DNA of 64,000 bases, from the NCBI GenBank assembly GCA_045612845.1, contig JAZKZV010000017.1, forward strand, positions 248,001 through 312,000, given 5' to 3'. Shown here piece by piece: positions 54,548-63,189 of the stretch. A model generated the notes under the pieces. It was given only the letters and a program-made list of their open reading frames with translations, was not told the origin of the DNA and did no database searches. The position numbers and the translations under genes are program-made. The stretch comes from Ornithomonoglobus_A sp045612845. Lineage in GTDB: Bacteria > Bacillota > Clostridia > UBA1381. Numbering within the stretch: position 1 is the stretch's first letter; each line of letters begins with the position of its first letter.

Positions 54548-54605
54548 AATACTCACCGCCAATCTTTAGAAATTATATCATCTTTAAATTTTTTTGTCAA
54601 CACCG

Positions 54606-55739
54606 TTATATCACCACAGGGCTTGTTATATAGTCCTGACCCGCCCTTTTATTAGAGCAGATTGAGAATATATCAGTAGCGAGTATATCCTTTTTAAACA
54701 CTATACTGTCGTTTTTATAGTCCGATGCCTTTGTTATTATATTCAAATCTGATTTGTTTTTTATCTCCTTAAGGATTTCTTTTCCCGTATCATTCATGCC
54801 CAGAACGCGTATATAATCAGGTTTTTTTTGTGCAACCTCCTTTGTAATACCAAGCAATGACGAATACACTATTCTTTTTATTTTACTCATAGGATAGCGC
54901 TTTGTCTTTACCATATCACACAGCTCATCAACTGATGTTGCACGCATTGCGGCCTCCTTTATTCTGTTTTCTATTCCCTCACCCACATCATTTATAGCTG
55001 CAAGCTTTTCTGTATCCATTATTCTTAAATTGGCTATGACTGCACTGTCAAGTAAAAACGAATAGTATACATCAAAATCCGCGTCCGGCATATAGCCTTT
55101 AACATCATTCCCTTTTGTAACCATCTCGCGTATTGCAGTGGCACTTGCAATATTTTTATATACCTCTTTGTCGTTATAGCCCGTTCCGTAGCGCTTTATT
55201 GTAAAAGGCTCTATGTTGCTCTTTAATTCATATAACGCCTTTATATACTCAACTGCAAGAATATTATTGGGGTTTGATAAAATATCATTATCTATCACAC
55301 CCGCAAAAGCTTTTTCCCGTGCTGACGGAAAGGACATTCCCTCCGAAACATATTCCTTTATCTTTTGCGAAACCTCCAAAGGCTCATTTATGAGAGCCTT
55401 TGCCGCAAGTTTGAGCTTATCAACATCTCCGCACTCACTGCCAAAACAAAGATTATCTATAACGCCTGTTTTGTTAAGCATTCCCACCGCACCATATGCG
55501 AATTTCTGTGCTGTGTTAAGTGAATATATAACAGGCAATTCCAATACAAGGTCTGCACCGCCCATAAGCGCCATTTTTGCTCTTGTCCACTTATCTGTTA
55601 TTGCAACCTCGCCCCTTTGAACAAAGCTTGCACTCATAATGACAACTACTGCGTCGCTTACTTCACGCGCCTTCTGCAGTTGATATTTATGTCCGTTATG
55701 AAACGGATTATACTCCGCTATTATTCCTGTAATTTTCAC
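54606..55739 (-). CDS. tmcAL: tRNA(Met) cytidine acetate ligase (TmcAL, YlbM)
   Basis: Uses acetate and ATP to make N4-acetylcytidine at the wobble base of elongator tRNA-Met. It has 377 residues. The nucleotidyltransferase motif IIAEYNPFHNGH and SASFVQRGE are diagnostic. The start is GTG at 55739, because AAGGGG lies 8 bases upstream; a further in-frame GTG at 55748 overlaps that site. The gene lies alone, convergent to mtnN's upstream side and divergent from nifS. Confidence 0.92.
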   Translation of the reverse strand: MKITGIIAEYNPFHNGHKYQLQKAREVSDAVVVIMSASFVQRGEVAITDKWTRAKMALMGGADLVLELPVIYSLNTAQKFAYGAVGMLNKTGVIDNLCFGSECGDVDKLKLAAKALINEPLEVSQKIKEYVSEGMSFPSAREKAFAGVIDNDILSNPNNILAVEYIKALYELKSNIEPFTIKRYGTGYNDKEVYKNIASATAIREMVTKGNDVKGYMPDADFDVYYSFLLDSAVIANLRIMDTEKLAAINDVGEGIENRIKEAAMRATSVDELCDMVKTKRYPMSKIKRIVYSSLLGITKEVAQKKPDYIRVLGMNDTGKEILKEIKNKSDLNIITKASDYKNDSIVFKKDILATDIFSICSNKRAGQDYITSPVVI

Positions 55740-55819
55740 AAATTTCACCCCTTGTACATGGCATATATCATATTATATAACAAAATTGGGAATATGTACA
55801 GTGCTTTTTGCAAAATATA

Positions 55820-55848
55820 TTGACAAAAGGATAAATTTAGTATACAAT
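55820..55848 (+). promoter_or_regulatory. Sigma-A promoter of the nifS-iscU unit
   Basis: TTGACA (55820-55825) and TACAAT (55843-55848) with a 17-bp spacer, 52 bp before the nifS start. Confidence 0.8.
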
Positions 55849-55857
55849 ATATTAGGA

Positions 55858-55881
55858 ACATATGAGCAAGTATTCATATGT
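55858..55881 (+). promoter_or_regulatory. Inverted repeat at the nifS transcript start
   Basis: ACATATGA-GCAAGTAT-TCATATGT, a perfect 8-bp inverted repeat with an 8-base spacer, just after the expected transcription start. It could be an RNA hairpin or an operator for an Fe-S regulator; I cannot tell which. Confidence 0.45.
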
Positions 55882-55900
55882 GAGAAAGGATTGATTATTT

Positions 55901-57073
55901 ATGAAGGTTTATATGGATAATAATGCAACCACCTGTATGTCCCAAGAAGCACTTGATGCCATGATGCCTTATTTTATAGACACATATGGTAATGCCTCGT
56001 CAAAATTCTACGAGGTAGGAAGAAATGCCGAAAGTGCACTCATGGATATGCGTCAAAGAGCTGCAAAAGCTCTCGGTGCTTCAAAATCCAATGAAATATA
56101 TTTTACAGGCTCCGGCTGTGAGGCGGATAACTGGGCAATAAAAGGAATTGCATCTGCATATGGTAAGAACGGTAAACATATTATTACCTCAAAAATTGAG
56201 CATCATGCAATACTTAATGCTTGCGAATATCTCGAAAAGCATGGTTTTGAGGTTACTTACTTAGACGTTGATGAATATGGCTTTGTCAGTCCTGAGAGTG
56301 TAGAAAATGCAATTCGTGAGGATACTATTTTAATAAGTATAATGACCGCCAATAACGAAATAGGCGTAATTGAACCTATAAAGGAAATTGCAGAAATTGC
56401 AAAGAAATACAAGGTACTGTTCCACACAGACGCTGTTCAGGCAATAGGTCATATAAAAATTGACGTTCAGGAATTAGGCATTGACCTGCTCTCGGTTTCG
56501 GCACATAAATTCCACGGGCCCAAGGGTGTGGGTATGCTCTATATACGAAACGGAGTAAAAATTGATAATCTTATTCACGGTGGCGGTCAGGAGCGCGGAA
56601 AGAGAGCCGCTACAGAAAATCTTGCAGGAATAGCAGGTATGGTAAAGGCACTTGAAATCGCCTGCGATAATCTTGATAAGAATATCGAAATTATGACAAA
56701 GAAGAGAGACAGACTTATAGAGGGAATTCTTGCATCTGTACCCCATACACGCCTTAACGGACCGCAAAATGATGGCAGACTTTGTAACAATGCAAACTTC
56801 TCTTTCAGATATGTTGAGGGCGAGGCTATACTTATGATGCTTGATATGTACGGAATTGCCGCATCAAGCGGAAGTGCGTGTGCGTCCGGGGATTTAGACC
56901 CCTCTCACGTTCTTCTGGCAATAGGCTTACCTCACGAAATTGCACACGGTTCATTGAGGTTGAGCATCAGCGAGGAAACGACCGACGAAGAAATAGAATA
57001 TGTAATAGAAACAATTCCGCCAATAATACAACGTCTTAGAGATATGTCTCCGTTGTATGAGGGTGTAGAATAA
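55901..57073 (+). CDS. nifS: Cysteine desulfurase (NifS/IscS type)
   Basis: Takes sulfur from cysteine for Fe-S cluster assembly. It has 390 residues, with the PLP Lys203 (SVSAHKFHGPKG), the sulfur-carrying Cys327 (SSGSACASGD) in a flexible loop, and TSKIEHHAILNACEY around the cofactor. GAAAGGA precedes the ATG. The scaffold gene follows by 18 bp. The clostridial order of desulfurase then NifU/IscU-like scaffold is common. Confidence 0.95.
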   Translation: MKVYMDNNATTCMSQEALDAMMPYFIDTYGNASSKFYEVGRNAESALMDMRQRAAKALGASKSNEIYFTGSGCEADNWAIKGIASAYGKNGKHIITSKIEHHAILNACEYLEKHGFEVTYLDVDEYGFVSPESVENAIREDTILISIMTANNEIGVIEPIKEIAEIAKKYKVLFHTDAVQAIGHIKIDVQELGIDLLSVSAHKFHGPKGVGMLYIRNGVKIDNLIHGGGQERGKRAATENLAGIAGMVKALEIACDNLDKNIEIMTKKRDRLIEGILASVPHTRLNGPQNDGRLCNNANFSFRYVEGEAILMMLDMYGIAASSGSACASGDLDPSHVLLAIGLPHEIAHGSLRLSISEETTDEEIEYVIETIPPIIQRLRDMSPLYEGVE

Positions 57074-57091
57074 AAAAAGGAGAAAACAGAT

Positions 57092-57517
57092 ATGGCATAC
57101 AGTGAAAAAGTAATGGACCACTTTGCACATCCGAGAAATGTGGGTGAAATAGAAAACGCCAACGCAATAGGCGAGGTTGGTAATGCAAAGTGCGGCGATA
57201 TAATGAAAATATATATGGATATCGAAGATAACATTATAAAGGATGTTAAATTCAAAACCTTTGGTTGCGGAGCGGCTATTGCTACAAGCTCAATGGCAAC
57301 CGAAATGGTAAAGGGAAAAACTGTTGATGAGGCACTTAAACTTACAAACAAGGCTGTTATGGAGGCTCTTGGCGGACTTCCTGCCGAAAAGGTACACTGC
57401 TCTGTTCTTGCAGAGGAGGCTATTGCTTCTGCAATAAAGGACTACAAAAAAAGAATGGGCATGGAAGAAGACCATAAATGCGACGGTTGTTGCAAAAGAT
57501 GTAAAACCAAGGAATAA
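57092..57517 (+). CDS. iscU: Fe-S cluster assembly scaffold (IscU/NifU N-terminal type)
   Basis: A 141-residue scaffold on which clusters are built from NifS sulfur. Ligand cysteines are Cys34 (AKCGD, with the conserved Asp), Cys59 (FGCGAAIA) and Cys103 (VHCSVLAEEA). The C-terminal tail HKCDGCCKRCKTKE adds four cysteines beyond the usual IscU, a feature seen in clostridial NifU-like proteins. AAAGGAG precedes the ATG, and the flippase gene starts 2 bp after its stop. Confidence 0.94.
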   Translation: MAYSEKVMDHFAHPRNVGEIENANAIGEVGNAKCGDIMKIYMDIEDNIIKDVKFKTFGCGAAIATSSMATEMVKGKTVDEALKLTNKAVMEALGGLPAEKVHCSVLAEEAIASAIKDYKKRMGMEEDHKCDGCCKRCKTKE

Positions 57518-57519
57518 AT

Positions 57520-59220
57520 ATGAAAAATTTAAAAAGTGATAAACAAACTTCCTTTATGGGTAATGTTCTGATTGTTCTTGTGGCTCAGTTTGCAGTTAAG
57601 GTTCTGGGTATGGTATACAGAATGGTCATAACCAATATAGAGGGTTTTGGCGATACGGGAAACGGATTTTACACCGCAGGCTTTAATGTGTACACCGTAC
57701 TGCTTGCAATATCGGCAGTCGGTATACCCAATGCAATAGCAAAGATGGTTGCAGAGCGTACTGCACTCGATGATTATAGCGGCGCACACAGAATTTTTAC
57801 AACCGCAATGAAGTTGTTTGCCATAATTGGCTTGTGTGCCTCTGCCCTGTTATTCTTTGGTGCAGATTTTTATGCAAACACAATAATAGAGATGCCGGGC
57901 GCGCAGTATGTTATACGTGCACTTGCACCGTCTATCTTCTTTGTATGTGTTTCTTCTGTTATACGCGGATATTTCCAGGGTCTTAACAATATGAATGCAA
58001 CAAGCTTTTCACAGATGATAGAACAGGTGTTCAAATGCACCTTAACAATAATACTTGTTGTTTTAGCTGTCGGAAAACCGCCCGAAATTATGGCGGCATG
58101 GGCAAATGGCGCATCATCAATTGCGTGTCTTTTGTCTTTTGGGTATCTCGCACTTTTCTATATCCGCCGCCAGAAAGGTCTTAAAGAAAAAATGCGGCAG
58201 GTTGCAGTTGACAGTGCAAAGCAAAGCTCATCAAAGCTTGTTAAGTCAATTTTGATGCTTTCAATTCCGATTTCGCTTGCATCAATAATAACCTCCGTAA
58301 ACAGAGTCATAGATACTGCCACAATTTCGCGCGGTATAGAGGCGGCATTCCAGAACGGAATTCCCGCATACGAAAGCGTAAACGGAATGGTCAGTGCAAT
58401 ATCAAATCCTACATTTGCACAACTAAAACAGGAGGCAATACGCCTTTCGGGAATGTTGTCAAAAAGCGACACGCTAATCAATATGCCACTTGCAGTTAAC
58501 TTTGCTTTTGCAACTGTACTTGTGCCCGCTATCGCGTCTGCACTTGCAGTAGGCGACAAAAAAGAAGCATCGCAAAAGACCTCGTATTCGTTTTTGATAT
58601 CTCTGCTTTTAATACTTCCATGTGCAATAGGTTACATAGTTTTAGCAGAGCCTATATATAAAATAATATACCCTGCGGCACCCTTTGGTTATGAACTTCT
58701 TGCAATGACTGCAGTTTCTATGATTTTCAGTGCGCTTAATCAGACAATGTCAGGTGCGCTCCAGGGCATAGGCAAGGTTTATGTACCTGCAATAGGACTT
58801 ATTGTGGGTTGTATAATAAAGGTTATATTAAATGTACTTTTAATAAGAATACCGTCTGTAAATATAATGGGTGCGGTAATAAGTACAATAGCCTGTCAGT
58901 TTGCGGCATTTTTAGTGAGCTTTATGGTTATGTCAAAATACATTTCCATAAAAATTACACTAAAAAAATTCATTGCAAAGCCACTAATTGCGGGCGGAGT
59001 AATGAGTATTGCGGCATTGTACGTATATAAGCTCATTATGATTTTAGATCTTGGCTCTTTTGGCACAAACCTTATTGCAACTGTGATTTCTATAATTATT
59101 GCAGCAATAGTTTATTGCGCGATGATTGTTATTTTAAAAACACTAACCAAAGAGGAAATTGAGCTTTTGCCTATGGGTGCAAAAATTTATAAGCTTTTAA
59201 CAAAACTTCATATATATTAA
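57520..59220 (+). CDS. SpoVB/MurJ-like polysaccharide flippase (MOP superfamily)
   Basis: A 566-residue membrane protein with about 14 helices. It has the MOP-family features GFGDTGNGFYTAGFNVYTVL, AVGIPNAIAKMVAE and RGYFQGLNNMNATSFSQMIE, as in SpoVB and the Lipid II flippases. It probably moves lipid-linked sugars for wall or spore-cortex synthesis. It starts 2 bp after iscU with AAGGAAT upstream, so it may be translated from the same mRNA, though the functions are unrelated. Confidence 0.88.
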   Translation: MKNLKSDKQTSFMGNVLIVLVAQFAVKVLGMVYRMVITNIEGFGDTGNGFYTAGFNVYTVLLAISAVGIPNAIAKMVAERTALDDYSGAHRIFTTAMKLFAIIGLCASALLFFGADFYANTIIEMPGAQYVIRALAPSIFFVCVSSVIRGYFQGLNNMNATSFSQMIEQVFKCTLTIILVVLAVGKPPEIMAAWANGASSIACLLSFGYLALFYIRRQKGLKEKMRQVAVDSAKQSSSKLVKSILMLSIPISLASIITSVNRVIDTATISRGIEAAFQNGIPAYESVNGMVSAISNPTFAQLKQEAIRLSGMLSKSDTLINMPLAVNFAFATVLVPAIASALAVGDKKEASQKTSYSFLISLLLILPCAIGYIVLAEPIYKIIYPAAPFGYELLAMTAVSMIFSALNQTMSGALQGIGKVYVPAIGLIVGCIIKVILNVLLIRIPSVNIMGAVISTIACQFAAFLVSFMVMSKYISIKITLKKFIAKPLIAGGVMSIAALYVYKLIMILDLGSFGTNLIATVISIIIAAIVYCAMIVILKTLTKEEIELLPMGAKIYKLLTKLHIY

Positions 59221-59251
59221 ATAAGAAAACTTTTGAAGGGAAACGACATCT

Positions 59252-60673
59252 ATGAAAAAAACAAAAATAGTATGCACATTAGGTCCTGCATGCAATAATA
59301 AAGAAATTCTACGTAAAATGATAAATTGCGGAATGAACGTTGCACGTCTTAATTTTTCGCATGGTACACACGAATATCACAAGCAAAACATCGAAATGCT
59401 GAAGGAGTTGCGCAGCGAAATGAGAGTTCCGCTTGCAATACTTCTCGACACCAAAGGTCCTGAGGTACGTACAGGTAAGTTTGGCGAAAAGAATATAAAA
59501 TTGGTCGAGGGCGATGAGTTTACTCTTACAACTGATGATGTTTTGGGTACATCAAAAATCGTTTCTATAACATATAAGGATTTACCAAACAAGGTTAAAA
59601 AGTCAGATAAAATACTTATCGATGACGGAAATATCGAATTATATGTAAAAGAAGTTTTTGGAAATAATATACACTGCAATATTGTTCATGGCGGCAGTAT
59701 TTCAGATAACAAGAGTATAAACATCCCAAACATAAGACTCGATTTACCATATCTTAGCGAAAAGGATAAAGCGGACGTACTTTTTGCTTTGGAAAATGAC
59801 CTGGACTTTATTGCCGCGTCGTTTGTGCGCCGCAAGGAAGATGTCCAGGATTTAAAAGCATTTATAAAAGATAATGGTGGCAGTGATATAAGAATTATTT
59901 CAAAGATAGAAAATATCGAGGGAATAGAAAACTTCGATGAGATTTTAGACTGTTCTGACGGAATAATGATAGCGCGCGGAGATATGGGTGTTGAGGTTGC
60001 ATTTGAGTGTCTGCCGGGATACCAGAAGAAATTTATTAAAAAGTGCTATAATGCAGGTAAAATGGTTATAACCGCAACACAAATGTTAGAGTCTATGATT
60101 ACTCATTCAACTCCAACGAGAGCCGAAATAACCGACGTTGCAAATGCAGTATTTGACGGTACATCTGCAATTATGCTCTCGGGCGAAACTGCAATAGGCC
60201 ACTCCCCCGTTCTCGCTGTTGAGGTAATGGCTAAAATCGCACTTCAGGCAGAAAAAGACGCTTTTGAAATGGATATATACAAAAATGCGGATTTTGAGAT
60301 GAACAGTGATGATACCACAAACGCAGTATGCGACGCTGCTTGTACTACTGCAAAGGACTTAAAGGCGGCGGCAATTATTGCTCCTACAAAATGCGGTCAG
60401 ACTGCACGCAGAATGTCTAAATTCAGACCGTCAATGCCTATAATAGGTGCTACACCTGTGGAAAAGACATACCATCAGCTTTCGCTTTCATGGGGTGTTT
60501 ATCCTGTCTTTACTACTTATCAGGATGACTACAACAAATTATTTGACCATGCAACAGAATACGCAAGAAGAAATAATCTTGTGTCCAAAGGCGACCTTAT
60601 AGTAATTACCGCAGGCATTCCGCTTGATGAGTCGGGACATACAAACGTATTAAAGGTCGACACAGTAAAATAA
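59252..60673 (+). CDS. pyk: Pyruvate kinase
   Basis: Converts phosphoenolpyruvate and ADP to pyruvate and ATP. The 473-residue short form lacks the C-terminal PEP-utilising extension seen in some Firmicutes. It has KIVCTLGPACNN, RLNFSHGTHEYH, LDTKGPEVRTG, IISKIENIEGIENFDEIL, ARGDMGVE and MLSGETAIGH. AAGGGA precedes the ATG. A palindromic element lies between its stop and its terminator. Confidence 0.97.
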   Translation: MKKTKIVCTLGPACNNKEILRKMINCGMNVARLNFSHGTHEYHKQNIEMLKELRSEMRVPLAILLDTKGPEVRTGKFGEKNIKLVEGDEFTLTTDDVLGTSKIVSITYKDLPNKVKKSDKILIDDGNIELYVKEVFGNNIHCNIVHGGSISDNKSINIPNIRLDLPYLSEKDKADVLFALENDLDFIAASFVRRKEDVQDLKAFIKDNGGSDIRIISKIENIEGIENFDEILDCSDGIMIARGDMGVEVAFECLPGYQKKFIKKCYNAGKMVITATQMLESMITHSTPTRAEITDVANAVFDGTSAIMLSGETAIGHSPVLAVEVMAKIALQAEKDAFEMDIYKNADFEMNSDDTTNAVCDAACTTAKDLKAAAIIAPTKCGQTARRMSKFRPSMPIIGATPVEKTYHQLSLSWGVYPVFTTYQDDYNKLFDHATEYARRNNLVSKGDLIVITAGIPLDESGHTNVLKVDTVK

Positions 60674-60679
60674 TAACTA

Positions 60680-60822
60680 TAGGGGATGTTAAAAAAAGTC
60701 CAGAACGCAAAAAGCCATAAACAAACTTCGCCACTCGACGTACCCCTTGTACGCCTTCGGGTAACCCAAAGCTTGCGCTTTGGCTCAGTTTGTTCATTCT
60801 GAATCTTTTTTCCCTATCCCCT
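60680..60822 (+). repeat. Palindromic intergenic element C
   Basis: Outer arms TAGGGGAT (60680-) and ATCCCCTA (-60822), then AAAAAAAG/CTTTTTT, CAGAA/TTCTG and AACAAACT (60720-60727)/AGTTTGTT (60787-60794) pair in order. Inside lie CGTAC-CCCTT-GTACG (60739-60753), CCTTCGGGTAACCC and the perfect hairpin CCAAAGC-TTGC-GCTTTGG (60766-60783). The core matches element B base for base over about 30 positions apart from the small loop. It starts about 7 bp after the pyk stop. Confidence 0.85.
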
Positions 60823-60826
60823 AAGA

Positions 60827-60856
60827 GCTACTTGAAATTTTTTAAGTAGCATTTTT
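60827..60856 (+). terminator. Intrinsic terminator of pyk
   Basis: GCTACTT/AAGTAGC stem (60827-60833, 60844-60850) with an AT-rich loop, followed by ATTTTTTG. It lies just after element C. Confidence 0.75.
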
Positions 60857-60879
60857 TGTAATTTTTTTGTAAAAAATAC

Positions 60880-60908
60880 TTGATTTTTATAGATTTATGT
60901 GGTATACT
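60880..60908 (+). promoter_or_regulatory. Sigma-A promoter of rpsB-tsf
   Basis: TTGATT (60880-60885) and TATACT (60903-60908) with a 17-bp spacer. The start codon is 120 bp further on. The leader between has small hairpins (GGCA-AGGT-TGCC and GTCCG/CGGAT) and no terminator. Confidence 0.78.
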
Positions 60909-61028
60909 AATTGGGTATGTAAAATACACACATATTCTGATTTCGGCAAGGTTGCCCTTTATTACGTGGGGTTTTGTCCGGAAATTGACGGATATGGAGG
61001 ATTAAAAAAACACAAGGAGGACAAAAAA

Positions 61029-61769
61029 ATGTCAAACGTAATTTCAATGAAACAGCTTTTGGAGGCAGGTGTTCACTTCGGTCATCAGACAAGAAGATGG
61101 AACCCTAAAATGGCTGAGTATATCTTCACCGAGAGAAACGGTATATACATCATCGACCTTCAAAAGACAGTTAAAAAGGTAGAGGAAGCTTACTACTTTG
61201 TAAGAGATATCGCAGCTGATGGCGGCGAGGTGCTTTTTGTAGGTACTAAAAAGCAAGCACAAGACTCAATCAAAGAAGAGGCTGAAAGAGTAGGAATGTA
61301 CTACGTAAACGCAAGATGGTTGGGTGGTATGCTTACAAACTTCCAAACAATTCAAAAGAGAATTGAAAGACTTGCTCAAATCAATGCAATGGAAGAAGAC
61401 GGTACATTCGAGATGCTTCCTAAGAAGGAAGTTATAAAGCTTAAGGCTCAAAGAGATAAGCTTGAAAAGTATCTTGGCGGCATCAAGGATATGAAGAAGA
61501 TCCCTGCTTGTATGTTCGTTGTAGACCCAAGAAAAGAAAAGATAGCTATTGCAGAAGCTAAGAAGCTTGGTATTCCTGTTGTTGCTATCGTTGATACAAA
61601 CTGCGACCCTGACGAAGTTGATTTCGTAATTCCTGGTAACGATGATGCTATAAGAGCAGTAAAACTTATTGCATCAACAATTTCAAATGCTATAATCGAA
61701 GGCAGACAAGGCGAAGATGCTGTTGCTGCTGTAGTAGCAGAAGAAACTGTAGAAGAAGACGCAGAATAA
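61029..61769 (+). CDS. rpsB: 30S ribosomal protein S2
   Basis: A 246-residue small-subunit protein. It opens MSNVISMKQLLEAGVHFGHQ and has TRRWNPKMAEYIF, ARWLGGMLTNFQTI and the VDTNCDPDEVDFVIPGNDDA motif. The acidic, Ala/Glu-rich C-terminus is typical. The ATG at 61029 has AAGGAGG upstream; a longer in-frame start at 60897 lies inside the promoter and is rejected. tsf follows by 32 bp. Confidence 0.98.
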   Translation: MSNVISMKQLLEAGVHFGHQTRRWNPKMAEYIFTERNGIYIIDLQKTVKKVEEAYYFVRDIAADGGEVLFVGTKKQAQDSIKEEAERVGMYYVNARWLGGMLTNFQTIQKRIERLAQINAMEEDGTFEMLPKKEVIKLKAQRDKLEKYLGGIKDMKKIPACMFVVDPRKEKIAIAEAKKLGIPVVAIVDTNCDPDEVDFVIPGNDDAIRAVKLIASTISNAIIEGRQGEDAVAAVVAEETVEEDAE

Positions 61770-61801
61770 TTTTTATCTAAAATATATAGGAGGAAAAGAA
61801 A

Positions 61802-62704
61802 ATGGCATTTACAGCACAAGATGTAAAAACATTAAGAGAAATGACCGGTTGCGGTATGATGGATTGTAAAAAAGCTCTTACCGAAACAGACGGCGATATG
61901 GACAAAGCAGTAGAATTCCTTAGAGAAAAGGGACTTGCTACAGCTGCTAAAAAAGCTGGCAGAATCGCATCTGAGGGTATTGTTAAATCTTATATAGACG
62001 GCAATGTTGGTGTACTTGTTGAAGTTAACTCTGAAACAGACTTCGTTGCTAAAAACGAAGAATTCCTTGCATTTGTTGATAGCATTGCTAAAACAGTTGC
62101 AGCTAACAACCCTGCTGACGTTGAGGCTCTAAAGGCTCTTCCAATCATTGGCGGCGAAGGCACAGTAGGCGAAGAGCTTACAGCTAAGGTTGCTAAAATC
62201 GGCGAAAACATGAACATCAGACGTTTTGCAAGAATCGAAACAGCTGGTACTGTAATGGATTATATCCACGCAGCAGGTAAGATTGGTGTTCTTGTAGAAG
62301 CAGACGCTGATAACAATGACGCTACAAAAGAATGCTTAAAGAATGTTGCAATGCAGGTTGCAGCTCTTAATCCAAAGTATCTTTCAAGCGCTGATATTCC
62401 TGATGATTACAAAGAGCACGAGAAGAACATTCTTATCGCTCAACTTCAAAACGATCCTAAAAATGCAAACAAGCCTGCTAACATCATCGAAAAGATGATT
62501 GAGGGTCGTCTTGCAAAGGAATTTAAGGAAATTTGTCTGTTAGAGCAAGAATACGTTAAGGCTGAAAATAAGGAATCTGTTGGTAAGTACGTTGCAAGCT
62601 CAGGCAACATCACACTTAAGCAATTCGTTCGTTTCGAAACAGGCGAAGGTCTTGAAAAGAAAGAAGAAAACTTTGCTGATGAGGTTGCATCAATGATTAA
62701 ATAA
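61802..62704 (+). CDS. tsf: Elongation factor Ts
   Basis: Exchanges GDP for GTP on EF-Tu. It has 300 residues, with the N-terminal UBA-like domain LREMTGCGMMDCKKAL, the TDFVAKNEEF motif, and later MQVAALNPKYLS. AGGAGG precedes the ATG. It is co-transcribed with rpsB. Element D, which contains its terminator, begins 3 bp after the stop. Confidence 0.98.
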   Translation: MAFTAQDVKTLREMTGCGMMDCKKALTETDGDMDKAVEFLREKGLATAAKKAGRIASEGIVKSYIDGNVGVLVEVNSETDFVAKNEEFLAFVDSIAKTVAANNPADVEALKALPIIGGEGTVGEELTAKVAKIGENMNIRRFARIETAGTVMDYIHAAGKIGVLVEADADNNDATKECLKNVAMQVAALNPKYLSSADIPDDYKEHEKNILIAQLQNDPKNANKPANIIEKMIEGRLAKEFKEICLLEQEYVKAENKESVGKYVASSGNITLKQFVRFETGEGLEKKEENFADEVASMIK

Positions 62705-62706
62705 TC

Positions 62707-62952
62707 GGGGGCTGCGGATTTAGTGCATACCGTTTAAAAGCATTATGAACTGATTATATAGTTCGTTCAGATTCAGTATAAATTAAACCGAAAGGAGTTT
62801 GCAATATTGCGAACTCCTTTGTTTTTTTCTTTTAAACTATGCACAAAACTCACCATTCGACGTACCATTGTACGCCTTCAGGCAAGGCAAAGTGCTACAC
62901 GGTGCACTTTGCTTCGTTTCGTGCATTCTGCATCTAAATCCTCTACGCCCCC
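62707..62952 (+). repeat. Palindromic intergenic element D
   Basis: Outer arms 62707-62729 (GGGGGCTGCGGATTTAGTGC...) and 62929-62952 (TGCATCTAAATCC...GCCCCC) are inverted copies with small bulges. A second pair is TGCACAAAAC (62840-62849) and GTTTCGTGCA (62916-62925). The core hairpin CGTAC-CATT-GTACG followed by CCTTCAGG (62861-62881) recurs from elements B and C, and a 9-bp GCAAAGTGC/GCACTTTGC hairpin is next. The tsf terminator is nested inside. Confidence 0.83.
62791..62828 (+). terminator. Intrinsic terminator of rpsB-tsf
   Basis: AAAGGAGTT (62791-62799) pairs with AACTCCTTT (62812-62820), followed by GTTTTTTT. It lies inside element D. Confidence 0.85.
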
Positions 62953-62990
62953 TAAATAGGAAATTATTTTGAAAATTTTCACAAAAACTA

Positions 62991-63019
62991 TTGACATCTC
63001 CCCTACACTGTGATATAAT
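62991..63019 (+). promoter_or_regulatory. Consensus sigma-A promoter of infC-rpmI-rplT
   Basis: Perfect TTGACA (62991-62996), 17-bp spacer, perfect TATAAT (63014-63019), giving a leader of about 165 bases before infC. Confidence 0.9.
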
Positions 63020-63025
63020 ACTTTG

Positions 63026-63146
63026 GTAAAAACAAGCAGGACTATCCGTTCTCACCGTACGACTAACGTGTTTTGCGGTAAATACTACGAAATTGTGTAA
63101 GCTTTTTTGTGTGTATGTGTACGGATGGATTGCATCCGTTTTTTTA
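63026..63146 (+). ncRNA. infC leader with transcription attenuator (L20-leader type)
   Basis: A terminator hairpin ACGGATG-GATTG-CATCCGT followed by a T run (63121-63146) stands 44 bp before infC. The 5' segment ATCCGT (63044-63049) is complementary to ACGGAT of the terminator stem and could form an antiterminator. In Firmicutes, ribosomal protein L20 (the rplT product of this operon) binds such leaders. The position and layout fit. Assignment to the known L20-leader class is inference. Confidence 0.7.
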
Positions 63147-63189
63147 ATGTTTTTGGTAGATTATTTATGTTTTTAAGGAGGGATTGACC

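Noticed and set aside
60897..61028. A longer start for rpsB at 60897
   Set aside because: It would begin inside the -10 region of the predicted promoter; the ATG at 61029 has AAGGAGG and gives the family N-terminus.
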